A stretch of 64,000 nt of DNA, taken from positions 3,239,001 through 3,303,000 of the forward strand of contig CP079108.1 in assembly GCA_019285715.1 (NCBI GenBank). The letters run 5' to 3'. Position 1 is the stretch's first letter, and every line of letters begins with the position of its first letter. The notes beneath the pieces were generated by a model, which was given only the letters and a program-made list of their open reading frames with translations, had not been told where the DNA came from and did no database searches. This document shows positions 23,204 to 32,280 of the stretch, piece after piece. A program made the translations under genes and the position numbers. The stretch is from Sphingosinicellaceae bacterium. Its GTDB lineage: Bacteria > Pseudomonadota > Alphaproteobacteria > Sphingomonadales > Sphingomonadaceae.

Positions 23204-24487
23204 ATGAGTTTGACGAATACGATGGCGGAAGCGCTGCGGCTGACCCGCAGCGGGGACCTTGTCGGTGCGACTGAGATGCTGTTGTACGGGGGTGTCACGC
23301 CACGTGCGCCCGACGTGCACGACCTGACGCCGACGATCGACCTGACCGCGACGAGCACGTCGCACAGCCCTCGGCCGGCCGCCGCGGCGACGGGTACAGT
23401 CCCGTCAGCGAAGGTGGGCAAGCCCCGGGCAAACCACACGGCGCGCCCGGCAGCGGCCAAGGCGCGTGCGTCGGCGAGCACCGGTGCTACGGCCACGGCC
23501 AACGCCGCCGCCAAGATCGCCGCCGCGTTGAAAAAAGCCGCCGCTGTCGCCGCCCAGGCCGCCGTATCCGGCAAGGCCGCCGCTCCCGCGGCCCGCCGGA
23601 CCGCCAGGTCGGCCAGCCATGCCAGCGCCAACGATGCCGCCGGCAGTTTCCACGCGCACACTTACAACGGCGACGCCGGTAGCCTCGGCTACAAGCTCTA
23701 CACGCCGCAAGGCGCCGCGCCGGGCATGCCGCTGGTCGTCATGCTCCACGGTTGCACCCAGTCACCCGACGATTTCGCCGCCGGGACCGCCATGAACGCC
23801 CTGGCCGCCGAGCTTGGCTTCTTCGTCGCCTACCCCGGGCAGACCCACTCCCGCCACCCGAACAAATGCTGGAACTGGTACCGCGTTGGTGATCAGCAGC
23901 GCGACCGCGGCGAGCCCGCACTGGTCGCTGGCTTGACCCGCGAACTGGTCGCCGACCACGCTGTCGACCCGGGCCGCGTCTACGTTGCCGGGTTGTCGGC
24001 GGGCGGTGCCGCGGCGGCGATCCTGGCGAGTATCTATCCCGACCTGTTCGCGGCCGTCGGGATCCACTCGGGGCTGGCCTGCGGCGCGGCACACGATGTG
24101 TCGAGCGCGCTCACGGCGATGAAACAGGGCGGGCAATCGAGCGGTGCCACGACCGTCCGAAAGCCGGATCGGTTCGTACCGGTCATCACCTTCCACGGCG
24201 ACCGCGACACGACCGTCGCCGAGATCAACGCCCGCGAGATCGTCGCGACCGCTGCCCGCGACACCGGTGTCGAACTGGCGACAACGACCGATACCGGTCG
24301 CAGCGTCGGCGGTCGCGCCTGGACGCGGAGGCGTAGCCGCGACGCCGCCGGTACGCTGCTGATCGAACAATGGACCGTTACCGACTCCGGTCACGCCTGG
24401 TCGGGCGGCAGCGCGGCCGGGACCTACACCGATCCCGCGGGGCCGGATGCGTCGCGCGCGATGCTGCGGTTTTTCCTCGAGCGGTAA
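23204..24487 (+). CDS. PHB depolymerase family esterase
   Basis: About 427 residues from MSLTNTMAEALRLTRSGDL. A short N-terminal helix is followed by a ~120-residue Ala/Thr/Lys-rich linker, then the alpha/beta-hydrolase domain: LHGCTQSPDDFAAGTAMN, CWNWYRVGDQQRD and the nucleophile elbow GLSAGGAAAAIL near residue 265, with a catalytic histidine region DSGHAWSGG. The family (esterase_phb, feruloyl esterase-like) cuts polyhydroxyalkanoate or acyl esters. No signal peptide is evident, so an intracellular role is likely. Confidence 0.85.
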   Translation: MSLTNTMAEALRLTRSGDLVGATEMLLYGGVTPRAPDVHDLTPTIDLTATSTSHSPRPAAAATGTVPSAKVGKPRANHTARPAAAKARASASTGATATANAAAKIAAALKKAAAVAAQAAVSGKAAAPAARRTARSASHASANDAAGSFHAHTYNGDAGSLGYKLYTPQGAAPGMPLVVMLHGCTQSPDDFAAGTAMNALAAELGFFVAYPGQTHSRHPNKCWNWYRVGDQQRDRGEPALVAGLTRELVADHAVDPGRVYVAGLSAGGAAAAILASIYPDLFAAVGIHSGLACGAAHDVSSALTAMKQGGQSSGATTVRKPDRFVPVITFHGDRDTTVAEINAREIVATAARDTGVELATTTDTGRSVGGRAWTRRRSRDAAGTLLIEQWTVTDSGHAWSGGSAAGTYTDPAGPDASRAMLRFFLER

Positions 24488-24494
24488 GCGCGGA

Positions 24495-24914
24495 TCAGGA
24501 CCGGACGACCAGACGCGCCTCGGTCAGCTCGATGACCGGAACCTCCCACGGATGCGCCGCGACGATCGCGTCGACCGCGCTGGAGACCGCCGCCTCGGGC
24601 GCGTCCGCCGGGATGTAGATTGTCAGGATGGCGGTCGGCGACGCCGAGGCACGTCCGGCCTCGCCCAAGGCCGGCCGGGCATCGGCGCCCGGAGTGAACA
24701 GCTCCCAGCCGGGCGCGAGTTCGACGACGGATCGGTAAGGCGCGAAATCGCCGAGCGGGTTATCGCCGCGAACGATCCCCAGGATCGCGGCGAGTGTCGC
24801 GTCCCGGTCGATCGCAGCCGCCTGGCCTGTCGCCAGCGCGACGAGCGTCTCCGCCGCGATCGGGCAGTAGACCCGGAGAACCCGGACGGCACGGGTGGAA
24901 TGCTGGTAGGCCAT
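24495..24914 (-). CDS. conserved hypothetical, NIF3/CutA-like C-terminus
   Basis: About 139 residues from MAYQHSTRAVRVLRVYCPI; longer starts are possible. The C-terminal sequence (ILTIYIPADAPEAAVSSAV, AHPWEVPVIEL) resembles the ferredoxin-like 'AHPYEEP' fold of YqfO/CutA proteins. I cannot assign a function. Divergent from hpnN, and its stop is eight bases from the esterase stop. Confidence 0.5.
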   Translation of the reverse strand: MAYQHSTRAVRVLRVYCPIAAETLVALATGQAAAIDRDATLAAILGIVRGDNPLGDFAPYRSVVELAPGWELFTPGADARPALGEAGRASASPTAILTIYIPADAPEAAVSSAVDAIVAAHPWEVPVIELTEARLVVRS

Positions 24915-25021
24915 GCGGACCGTCGCTAGAGCGAAATGCGCCGCCGCGCGAGAGCTGGCTCCGGGATCCTCCGGGTCGAACCGAGGCTGCCCCGCTGCGC
25001 GTGCCGTGCTAACCGCTGCCG

Positions 25022-27619
25022 ATGCCCGGTCCCGCGCCCTCAACCCCCTCCCTCGTCGAACGCGCCGTCGCGCTGGCCGTCGCCTTCCCGCGCGCCGTCA
25101 TCGTTGGCGCGCTGCTCCTGACCCTCGCCGCCGGTGCGTTCGCGGCACGGCATTTCGACATGACCACCGACACCGCCGCGCTGATCGCCCCGACCGTCGA
25201 GTGGCGGCGCGACGAGGCCGTGATCGACGCGGCGTTCCCGCAGAACCGCGACCCGACCGCGGTCGTCGTCGACGGCGCGACGCCCGAGGCGGCCGAGCTC
25301 GGCGCGCGCGCACTCGCCGCGGCGATGGCCCGCGACACCGCGCACTTCCGCACCGTCCGGCGGCCCGATGCGACCGCGTTTTTCGCGCAGAACGGCCTGT
25401 TGTTCGCGACCACCCCCGAAGTGTCGGATGCCACCGCGCGGCTGGTCGCGGCGCAACCCTTCCTCGGGCCGCTCGCCGCCGACCCCAGCCTGCGCGGCGT
25501 GATGACGAGCCTGTCGACAGTCCTCACCGGTGTTTCGACCGGCAGCGCGAAGCTCAGCGACATCGCCGATCCGGTTCGCGCTCTTGGCGACGGGCTCGGC
25601 GGGATCGTCGCGGGCAAGCAGCCGCAATTCTCGTGGACCGGTCTGTTCGGCGCAACCCGCGGCGCCCTCGCGGCCCCGACCCGCCGCGTTATCGTCGCGC
25701 AGGCGGTGCTCGACTACGGGGACCTGACGCCGGGCGCGGCCGCCAGCGACGCGGCTCGCGGGCTCGCGACCTCCCTCAAGCTCGATCCGGCCCACGGCGT
25801 CCGGGTCCGCCTCACCGGAGCGGTACCTCTGGCAGACGAGGAGTTCGCCTCGCTCGCCGACGGTGCAGGTATCGTCGGCGCGGTGATGGCGGGGTCGATG
25901 CTGCTGCTGCTGTGGGTGGCGACGCGCTCGGCGAAGATCGTTGCGGCGATCGCGGTGACCATCGTCGCCGGGCTGGTCGTGACAGCGGCGCTCGGGCTGG
26001 CGCTGGTCGGGCGCTTCAACCTGATCTCGGTGGCGTTCATCCCGCTGTTCGTCGGGCTCGGCATCGACTTCGCGATCCAGCTCAGCGTGCGTTTCCGGGC
26101 CGAGACCGACCCCGACACCGCGACCGCGCTGCGCCGTGCCGGCCGGACGCTCGGCCACGCGCTGGTCGTCGCGGCGGCGGCGGTGGCGCTCGGGTTCGCG
26201 GCGTTCCTGCCGACCGCCTACATCGGGATTTCGGAGCTCGGCATCATCGCGGCGGTCGGCATGGGCGTCGCGCTGGCGCTGAGCGTTACCCTGCTCCCGG
26301 CGCTGCTGGTGCTGTTGAACCCGTCCCGCATCGGCGACCCCGGCCTGACGCGTTTCGCCCCTGCCGAGCACTGGCTCCAGCGGCACCGCAAGGCTGTATT
26401 ATGGGCCTTCGCGGCGTCGATGCTGGCCAGTATCGCGCTACTGCCGCTGGTTAGCTTCGACTTCGATCCGTACAACCTTCGCAACCCGAACGGCGAGGCA
26501 ATGGCGACGCTCGCCGACCTGATGCGCGACCCCAACCGGACGCCGAACACCGTCGACGTGCTCGCCCCGGACGATGCCGCCGCAGCCCGGTTGAGCGCCC
26601 GGCTCTCGGCGCTCCCCGAGGTGTCGCAGGTCGTCGACATCGCCAGCTTCATCCCCGCCGACCAGCCCGCCAAGCTCGCGCTGATCGCCGACGCGCGCAA
26701 CCTGCTCGAGTTCACTCTCGACCCGTTCGCCGTCGCCGCACGACCCACCGACGCCGAGACCGTCGTCGCGCTCCGCCGCACCGCGAGCCGGCTCCGCACC
26801 GCCGCTAGCACCGACACCAGCCCCGCCGCCGCACCCGCCGTCCGCCTCGCGGGCGTCCTCGAAGCCCTCGCCACCGCCCCGCCCGGGCACCGCGCTGCCG
26901 CTACCACGATGCTGGTACCGCCGCTGACGCTCCTGCTCGACCAGCTCCGCGCGCTGCTCCAGGCCGGGCCCGTCACCCGCGCCACCCTGCCCGCCGACCT
27001 CGTCCGCGACTGGCAGACACCCGCCGGCCAGTCGCGCCTGCAAGTCTTTCCGCGCGGCAATTCAAATGACAACACGACGCTCGCCGCCTTCACCCGCGCC
27101 GTCCAGCGCGTCGCCCCGCACGCGTCGGGACCACCGATCTCGACGCAGGCCGCCGCCGGCACCATCGCCCGCGCCTTCATCGAGGCCGGCGTCTACGCCC
27201 TGATCGCGATCTCGCTGCTGCTGCTCTTGGTGCTGCGCTCGGTCCGCGAGGTCGCCTTCACGCTGGCACCGGTCGTGCTGTCGGGATTCCTGACCCTGGC
27301 GACCTGCGTACTGATCGGGCAACCCATTAACTTCGCTAACATAATCGCCTTCCCTTTGCTCTTTGGAGTTGGAACCGCGTTCCACGTTTATCTGGTCTTA
27401 GCCTGGCGCGACGGCGCGACATCGCTGCTTTCCTCCAGCCTCGCGCGCGCCGTTTTGTTCAGCGCGCTCGCCACCGGCGCGGCTTTCGGCAGCCTGTGGC
27501 TGTCGCACCACCCAGGGACAGCCAGCATGGGCAAGATCCTGATGATCGCACTGGCGTGGACCCTGGTGTGCGCGCTGGTGTTCGAGCCGGCGCTTCTCGG
27601 GTCGCAGAAGCGGCGCTGA
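25022..27619 (+). CDS. hpnN: hopanoid transporter, RND/MMPL family
   Basis: 865 residues, usual length for HpnN. Two repeats of one transmembrane helix, a large periplasmic loop and about five helices are visible. The first helix follows VERAVALAVAFPRAVIVG and the second set includes VLRSVREVAFTLAPVVLSGFL. The MMPL-like core motif FVGLGIDFAIQLSVRFR is present. HpnN shuttles hopanoids to the outer membrane in alphaproteobacteria. It heads the locus on the plus strand. Confidence 0.92.
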   Translation: MPGPAPSTPSLVERAVALAVAFPRAVIVGALLLTLAAGAFAARHFDMTTDTAALIAPTVEWRRDEAVIDAAFPQNRDPTAVVVDGATPEAAELGARALAAAMARDTAHFRTVRRPDATAFFAQNGLLFATTPEVSDATARLVAAQPFLGPLAADPSLRGVMTSLSTVLTGVSTGSAKLSDIADPVRALGDGLGGIVAGKQPQFSWTGLFGATRGALAAPTRRVIVAQAVLDYGDLTPGAAASDAARGLATSLKLDPAHGVRVRLTGAVPLADEEFASLADGAGIVGAVMAGSMLLLLWVATRSAKIVAAIAVTIVAGLVVTAALGLALVGRFNLISVAFIPLFVGLGIDFAIQLSVRFRAETDPDTATALRRAGRTLGHALVVAAAAVALGFAAFLPTAYIGISELGIIAAVGMGVALALSVTLLPALLVLLNPSRIGDPGLTRFAPAEHWLQRHRKAVLWAFAASMLASIALLPLVSFDFDPYNLRNPNGEAMATLADLMRDPNRTPNTVDVLAPDDAAAARLSARLSALPEVSQVVDIASFIPADQPAKLALIADARNLLEFTLDPFAVAARPTDAETVVALRRTASRLRTAASTDTSPAAAPAVRLAGVLEALATAPPGHRAAATTMLVPPLTLLLDQLRALLQAGPVTRATLPADLVRDWQTPAGQSRLQVFPRGNSNDNTTLAAFTRAVQRVAPHASGPPISTQAAAGTIARAFIEAGVYALIAISLLLLLVLRSVREVAFTLAPVVLSGFLTLATCVLIGQPINFANIIAFPLLFGVGTAFHVYLVLAWRDGATSLLSSSLARAVLFSALATGAAFGSLWLSHHPGTASMGKILMIALAWTLVCALVFEPALLGSQKRR

Positions 27620-27919
27620 GCCGTCGTTCGGATGTTATCACGCGCCATGCGCCGCCCGGCTCTCGGATCGGAACCGGAACCTAGATCTGCCAGTCGCCCC
27701 AGTGCGTCGGCGCGTATTTCAGGAGTGGCATGGTCGCGCTGCTGCAATGCCCGATTACGGGGTTGGCCTTCGTCGACGACGCGACGGGCGGCGGGGGCAA
27801 CGTCCTGCCCGAGCCGGATACTTCGCTGCTGATGATAGGCGGCTTCGGGCTGACGGGCGCGCCCGCCCGGAAGTCGGGGGGCGTCGCGCCGGCGGCTGGC
27901 CAGGCGCGGACCACGCGCT
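27620..27919. other. 300-bp gap with a possible PEP-CTERM remnant
   Basis: Between hpnN and the end of hpnM. A short plus frame (27730-27957) contains NVLPEPDTSLLMIGGFGLTG, which looks like a decayed PEPxxWA-CTERM tail (compare VPEPMTWALMVGGFG at 30.55 kb). It lacks a signal peptide and runs into hpnM, so it is at most a fragment. Confidence 0.35.
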
Positions 27920-28513
27920 CTACCGCCCCTTCAGCCGCGCCTCGTCCGCCGTGTTGAGCTTCTTCGTCAGCGCCGCGACACCCCCCGCCTTGATCGTGCT
28001 CGCGAACTCGGAGCGCTGGACGGCGATCTGGCTGACACCTTCCGCGAAGATATCGACGATTTTCCAGCCGCCCCCAGACTCCCGCAGTCGGTAGGCGAGC
28101 GGGGTCGGCGTGCCGTTGCCGGCGATCGTCGTCTTGACCACCCGGTCGGTACCCCGCGTCACCACCGCCGGGTCGACGACGAAACGCTCGCCCGCATAAC
28201 TGGCGAAGTTGGCCGCGTACTGCACCGCGCTGTGCCGGGCGAAGGCCTCGACCAGCGCCGCGCGGTCGCCCGCTGATGTCGCCGCCCACGCCGGGCCGAC
28301 GACCAGCGCCGCCATCGCGGGCAGGTCGTGCGTCGCCTTGACCACTGCGAGCAATTTCGCCGTCCGCGCCGGCAGCGGCGTCGCCTTGCCCGCCTTCATT
28401 GACGCGAGCAGCGCATCGTCGAACGCCGCGATCGGCGCGACCGGGTCGGACGCAGCCGCGGCGGGCGCCGGCAGAGCGGCGAGCAGGGCGAGAGCGATCA
28501 GGGTGTTGCGCAT
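27920..28513 (-). CDS. hpnM: hopanoid-locus MlaC/Ttg2D-like periplasmic protein
   Basis: 197 residues with signal peptide MRNTLIALALLAALPAPAAA. The rest has the MlaC-like fold pattern (FARHSAVQYAANFASYAGERF, YRLRESGGGWKIVDIFAEGVS) of the HpnM family. MlaC proteins carry lipids across the periplasm. A hopanoid-carrying role together with HpnN is likely but inferred. It is on the opposite strand to hpnN and divergent from hpnH. Confidence 0.88.
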   Translation of the reverse strand: MRNTLIALALLAALPAPAAAASDPVAPIAAFDDALLASMKAGKATPLPARTAKLLAVVKATHDLPAMAALVVGPAWAATSAGDRAALVEAFARHSAVQYAANFASYAGERFVVDPAVVTRGTDRVVKTTIAGNGTPTPLAYRLRESGGGWKIVDIFAEGVSQIAVQRSEFASTIKAGGVAALTKKLNTADEARLKGR

Positions 28514-28686
28514 CGCCGCCCCATCGCAAAAAGCCGGGGTCCCGGCCAGCCCATACCGCCGCGCCGCTGCGGAAATGCGACACCTGCGACGTCCACCGAC
28601 AGGCCCGCGGGAGTTGACCCGAGCGCCCGAAGACCGCAGGGAAGCCGCTTGAGCTTCCGCGACGGCGGTTGGCTGAAGGACCGTGC

Positions 28687-29832
28687 ATGACCCTGCCCCT
28701 CGCTCCGCTGCTGCGCATCGGCACCTACACCGTCACCCAGCACATCAAGGGCGGCAAGTATCCGCTCGTGCTGATGCTGGAGCCGCTGCTGCGCTGCAAC
28801 CTGGCGTGCCCCGGCTGCGGCAAGATCGATTACCCCGACGCGATCCTCAACCAGCGCCTCAGCTTCGATCAGTGCATGGCCGCGATCGACGAGTGCGGCG
28901 CGCCGGCGGTCTCCATCGCCGGCGGCGAGCCCCTGCTCCACCGCGACATGCCGCGCATCGTGAAGGGCTATATCGCCAAGAAGAAGTTCGTCATCCTGTG
29001 CACCAACGCCCTGATGCTGAAGAAGAAAATGGCCGACTACGCGCCGTCGCCGTACTTCACCTGGTCGATCCACCTCGACGGCGACAAGGGCATGCACGAC
29101 CACGCCGTCGACCAGGCCGGGACCTACGAGGTCGCCATCGAGGCGATCGAACTCGCCAAGGCCGCGGGCTTCCGGGTCCAGGTCAACTGCACCGTGTTCG
29201 ACGGTGCCGATTCGGAGCGCCTCGCCGGTTTCTTCGACGAGATGACGCGCCGCGACGTCGAGGTCACGATCTCGCCCGGCTATGCTTACGAGCGCGCCGC
29301 CGACCAGACCCATTTCCTCAACCGCGAGCGCACCAAGAATTTCTTCCGCGATGTGTTCCGCCGCGGCGACGGCGGCAAGAAGTGGAAGTTTACCAATTCG
29401 CCGTTGTTCCTCGACTTCCTCGCCGGCAACGAGAGCTATGAGTGCACCCCGTGGTCGATGCCGCTGCGCACCGTCTTCGGCTGGCAGAAGCCGTGCTACC
29501 TCGTCGGCGAAGGCTATGTGCAAAGCTTCGCCGAGCTGATGGAGGGCACCGACTGGGACCAGTACGGCGTCGGCAAATATGCCAAGTGCTCGAACTGCAT
29601 GGTCCATTGCGGCTTCGAGGGCACCGCCGCCACCGACGCCATCCGCCACCCGCTCAAGATGTTCAAGGTCGGCCGCAACGGCGTCCGCACCGAGGGCCCG
29701 ATGGCCGCCGACATCGACCTGTCGAACGCCCGGCCCGCGAAGGACAACTTCTCCGACCACGTCGAGAAGGAGCTGGCGCGGATCAAGCTGGCGGACCCCG
29801 AGGGGTACAAAAGGGTCCAGCGCGCGGCTTAG
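28687..29832 (+). CDS. hpnH: adenosyl-hopene transferase, radical SAM
   Basis: 381 residues from an ATG with AAGGA upstream. C37, C41 and C44 form the CxxxCxxC cluster site (CNLACPGC), with SIAGGEPLL and the C-terminal DUF3463 part (CSNCMVHCGFEGTAA). It joins the 5'-deoxyadenosyl group to diploptene, the first side-chain step. Length and motifs match HpnH closely. Confidence 0.95.
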   Translation: MTLPLAPLLRIGTYTVTQHIKGGKYPLVLMLEPLLRCNLACPGCGKIDYPDAILNQRLSFDQCMAAIDECGAPAVSIAGGEPLLHRDMPRIVKGYIAKKKFVILCTNALMLKKKMADYAPSPYFTWSIHLDGDKGMHDHAVDQAGTYEVAIEAIELAKAAGFRVQVNCTVFDGADSERLAGFFDEMTRRDVEVTISPGYAYERAADQTHFLNRERTKNFFRDVFRRGDGGKKWKFTNSPLFLDFLAGNESYECTPWSMPLRTVFGWQKPCYLVGEGYVQSFAELMEGTDWDQYGVGKYAKCSNCMVHCGFEGTAATDAIRHPLKMFKVGRNGVRTEGPMAADIDLSNARPAKDNFSDHVEKELARIKLADPEGYKRVQRAA

Positions 29833-30129
29833 CTGCTCGAGGGCCGACGACGATCCGGTCGTCGGCTCGGGATCGTGTGGCCGAATCTCATACCGAGGTC
29901 GCATCCCGGTACTTATGACGGCCCAGAAACGAGCCAGTTGAGTCTTCGGATGAGCGCATCGTTTACTCGCGTAAACGCCTTAAGGCACTGATATACGGTG
30001 CACCTTGATTTGATATTGCCTGATAAGTGCCATATCGCACCAAGAACTTGTGTTTATAATCGTTGTCAAAGCTACAATTTCCCTCGATAGCTTTGCGAAA
30101 GCGGCTTCGTTTAGGTTTTGGGGGACTCT
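29833..30129. promoter_or_regulatory. intergenic region with palindromes, upstream of the PEP-CTERM gene
   Basis: After hpnH is a 9-bp stem hairpin (29843-29851 with 29858-29866, no T-run), perhaps a terminator. Further on are two adjacent perfect palindromes, GTTTAC-TCGC-GTAAAC (29961-29976) and GCCTTAAGGC (29977-29986). A TATAAT (30055-30060) lies 70 bp before the next ATG without a good -35. A/T content is well above that of the flanks. Confidence 0.4.
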
Positions 30130-30651
30130 ATGATCCGGAAATTGTTGATCTCGAGCGCGATCGCCGGAGCTGCGATCGCGTCTCCCGCCTCGGCTGCCAA
30201 GTTCATGTTCACGTCGACTGCCTTCGATTTGACTTTCGAGCTTCCCGACTCAAACCCGGATAATGGCTTTCCTGGCCAGTTCTTCTATTCTCCGGGCACC
30301 ACCGGAACTCTCAACGGGAGCGCGTTCGAGTTTCAGTCTCTCACCTTTTTCAGCGCCGACTATGATCTAACTCCCGGTTTTTCCGGCGGGTTTTCCTACG
30401 ATAATACGTACGCGGCCATATTCTCGGGCCTCCAGCTTTACTCGGGGACGGAGGCAGCCCCGAGGTTCGTCGCCGGCACCTACGCCCTGACGCAGTTTGG
30501 GTCGGGTACCGCCGGAACGCTGACGATATCCGATGTCGCCGATGTCTCAGCCGTTCCCGAGCCGATGACCTGGGCGCTCATGGTCGGCGGCTTCGGCATG
30601 GTCGGCGGGGCCATGCGCCGCAACGGCAAGGTCGCCGTCGCCCGCACCTGA
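30130..30651 (+). CDS. PEPxxWA-CTERM sorting-domain protein
   Basis: 173 residues with signal peptide MIRKLLISSAIAGAAIASPASA, a Gly/Phe/Tyr/Thr-rich secreted body, and the C-terminal sorting signal VPEPMTWALMVGGFG followed by a basic tail. Such proteins are processed by exosortase-like enzymes and associated with surface or exopolysaccharide. ATG follows a GGGGGA site. No exosortase gene lies in the window. The stop directly abuts a PIN-toxin remnant. Confidence 0.88.
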   Translation: MIRKLLISSAIAGAAIASPASAAKFMFTSTAFDLTFELPDSNPDNGFPGQFFYSPGTTGTLNGSAFEFQSLTFFSADYDLTPGFSGGFSYDNTYAAIFSGLQLYSGTEAAPRFVAGTYALTQFGSGTAGTLTISDVADVSAVPEPMTWALMVGGFGMVGGAMRRNGKVAVART

Positions 30652-30920
30652 GTTTCGGCGTACTGCGATCTTTCGCCGGCCTGCGCGGGGTCCGCGTCGA
30701 CGACCCGCTCCGCGGGGCCCGCGCGCTCGACTGGGCACAAGCGGGCCTCGACTTCGCCGATGCACTGCATCTGGCTGGAGCGAATGGGTGCGAGGCGTTC
30801 GTCACCCTCGACCGGCGGCTGACGAAAGCGGCGGCCGGGTTGTCGGACGTGAAGGTGGGTGCGGCGTCGGGGGTTCAGCTTGTTCAAGCCGCGGATGGTG
30901 GCGTTCGAAACAGCGGCTGA
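30652..30920 (+). pseudogene. VapC-type PIN-domain toxin, C-terminal remnant
   Basis: In frame 3 (no start codon, joined directly to the end of the PEP-CTERM gene) the translation reads GLRGVRVDDPLRGARALDWAQ, then GLDFADALHLAGANGCEAFVT and LDRRLTKAAAGLSDVKV. The 'GLDFADALHLA...FVTxDRRLxK' pattern with its two acidic residues is typical of VapC C-terminal halves. The N-terminal half and any antitoxin gene are missing. Confidence 0.65.
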
Positions 30921-30981
30921 CGCCCGAGTTGCGGACATTGGATCTGCGACGCACAAGAGCTTGGTCATAGGCGTGAGCACC

Positions 30982-31575
30982 ATGATCACGCGAACAGCAG
31001 CAGTCAGTCAGCTATTGGAGCAAGCGGCTGCACGGATTGGCGGCGCGGATTGGGCCGTCGTAGGCGGCAATCGCCTCCGAGCTAGGCTCGACGGCGATAC
31101 GGAGGCGATCATCCTCCCACTCGCCGCCGGACACGCAACCTATACCGTGTCCGTCAGTATCGGACCGCGCTTCTCAGGTGTCGAGCGTATCGTCGCGAAG
31201 GCGAGCCGAGCAGCGGGCTAAGCGGATGCTGGGATCAGGACGGCGACCATTTTCCCAACTGTATTCGAACGGCTGGCGAGCATCTCCTCGGTTCCAGACC
31301 AGGCGCCGCTCTCAGGAATGGAGCTAATCATCGAGGAGCTACGTGCTCACGCCGTTCCGTTCATCCGAAGGCTCAGCACCGCCGGAGCAGCCGCTGATTA
31401 TGCGCTGGCCAACCCGGTAGCCTACGGAGCCCATGCTCTAAGAATTCCCGTTCTTCTCGCCAAGGCGGGGCGGCGGAGAGAAGCTCAGGACTATCTCGAC
31501 GGGCAGATCAGCGGCGGGGCTTTGTATTCCGATTTCCTGACGCGCTACCGTGCGGCAGTTATGCCGCTTATCTGA
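30982..31575 (+). pseudogene. unknown protein, reading frame split by an in-frame TAA
   Basis: The same frame is open before and after TAA at 31219-31221. First part: MITRTAAVSQLLEQAAARIGG ... GVERIVAKASRAAG (79 residues). Second part: ADAGIRTATIFPTVFERLASI ... YRAAVMPLI, of which the last 85 residues start at an ATG (31318). Continuous amino-acid-like composition across the stop suggests one ~197-residue gene with a nonsense codon, or two adjacent small genes. I do not recognise the family. Lower GC than the hopanoid genes around it. Confidence 0.4.
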
Positions 31576-31608
31576 CTAACGCTCTACGTCTGCCTTCCAC
31601 CACCAGCC

Positions 31609-32280
31609 CTACCCCACAAACCCCATCCGCGGCCCGACCATCTCGGCCCCGCGCTTCAGCTCCCGCATCGCCCGCATGAAACCCGCGCTGGTTCGCGCCA
31701 CGTCGGCCGCCTGGCCCGGCCGCGACGCCAGGGAGCGCAGCATCGCCCTCGCGTCGACCCCGCCGTCCGCGCGCATCGAGACGGTGATCGCATGCGGCAG
31801 CAGGTGGCGGGCGCCGTCGGAGACGCAGCGCAGGATTGCGAAGGGCAGCCCGCGCTCGGCGGCGACGGCGGCGGCGACGTGGCTCTCCATGTCGACCGCG
31901 AGGGCATGGTGGCGCTCGCCGAGCGCGAGCTTCTCGGCGACGGTGTCGATCATGCGGCCATCGGCGAAGCAGCCGCCGAGCCGCGCGCCGGGCAGTTTCG
32001 CCGCCAGTGCCGCCGCCCAGCCGGGGTCGCAGGTCACGTCGACCGCTCCCGACAGCCGGTCGCCGATCACCCAGTCGCCGATGGCCAGCCCGTCCGCGAG
32101 CGCGCCGCACATGCCGTAGCTCATGATCCCGCTCGCGCCCGCTGCGGCGCGCTCGATGCGGGCGCGCAGGCCGACCGGGTCACCGCCGCCCGCGACGACG
32201 ACGACACCGCCCTGGCGGATGGTCGCGACCTCGCGGTTGAAGCCGGTGGCGACGACGACGTGCCCGCTCGCCAAGCTCAC
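31609..32280 (-). CDS. hpnG: hopanoid nucleoside phosphorylase
   Basis: 223 residues from a GTG overlapping the Shc stop (GTGA). VVVATGFNREVATI, YGMCGALADGLAIGDWVIGD and VDMESHVAAAVAAERGLPF are the PNP/UDP phosphorylase-like motifs of HpnG, which removes adenine from adenosylhopane to give a ribosyl(phospho)hopane. Last gene of the minus-strand operon. Confidence 0.9.
   Translation of the reverse strand: MSLASGHVVVATGFNREVATIRQGGVVVVAGGGDPVGLRARIERAAAGASGIMSYGMCGALADGLAIGDWVIGDRLSGAVDVTCDPGWAAALAAKLPGARLGGCFADGRMIDTVAEKLALGERHHALAVDMESHVAAAVAAERGLPFAILRCVSDGARHLLPHAITVSMRADGGVDARAMLRSLASRPGQAADVARTSAGFMRAMRELKRGAEMVGPRMGFVG

Noticed and set aside
25040-26386. 448-residue minus frame opposite hpnN
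   Set aside because: No domain or ribosome site, and the plus frame is a clear RND transporter.
29833-30129. tRNA or small RNA gene after hpnH
   Set aside because: Looked for cloverleaf-like arms and a T-loop; only a simple hairpin and palindromes were found.
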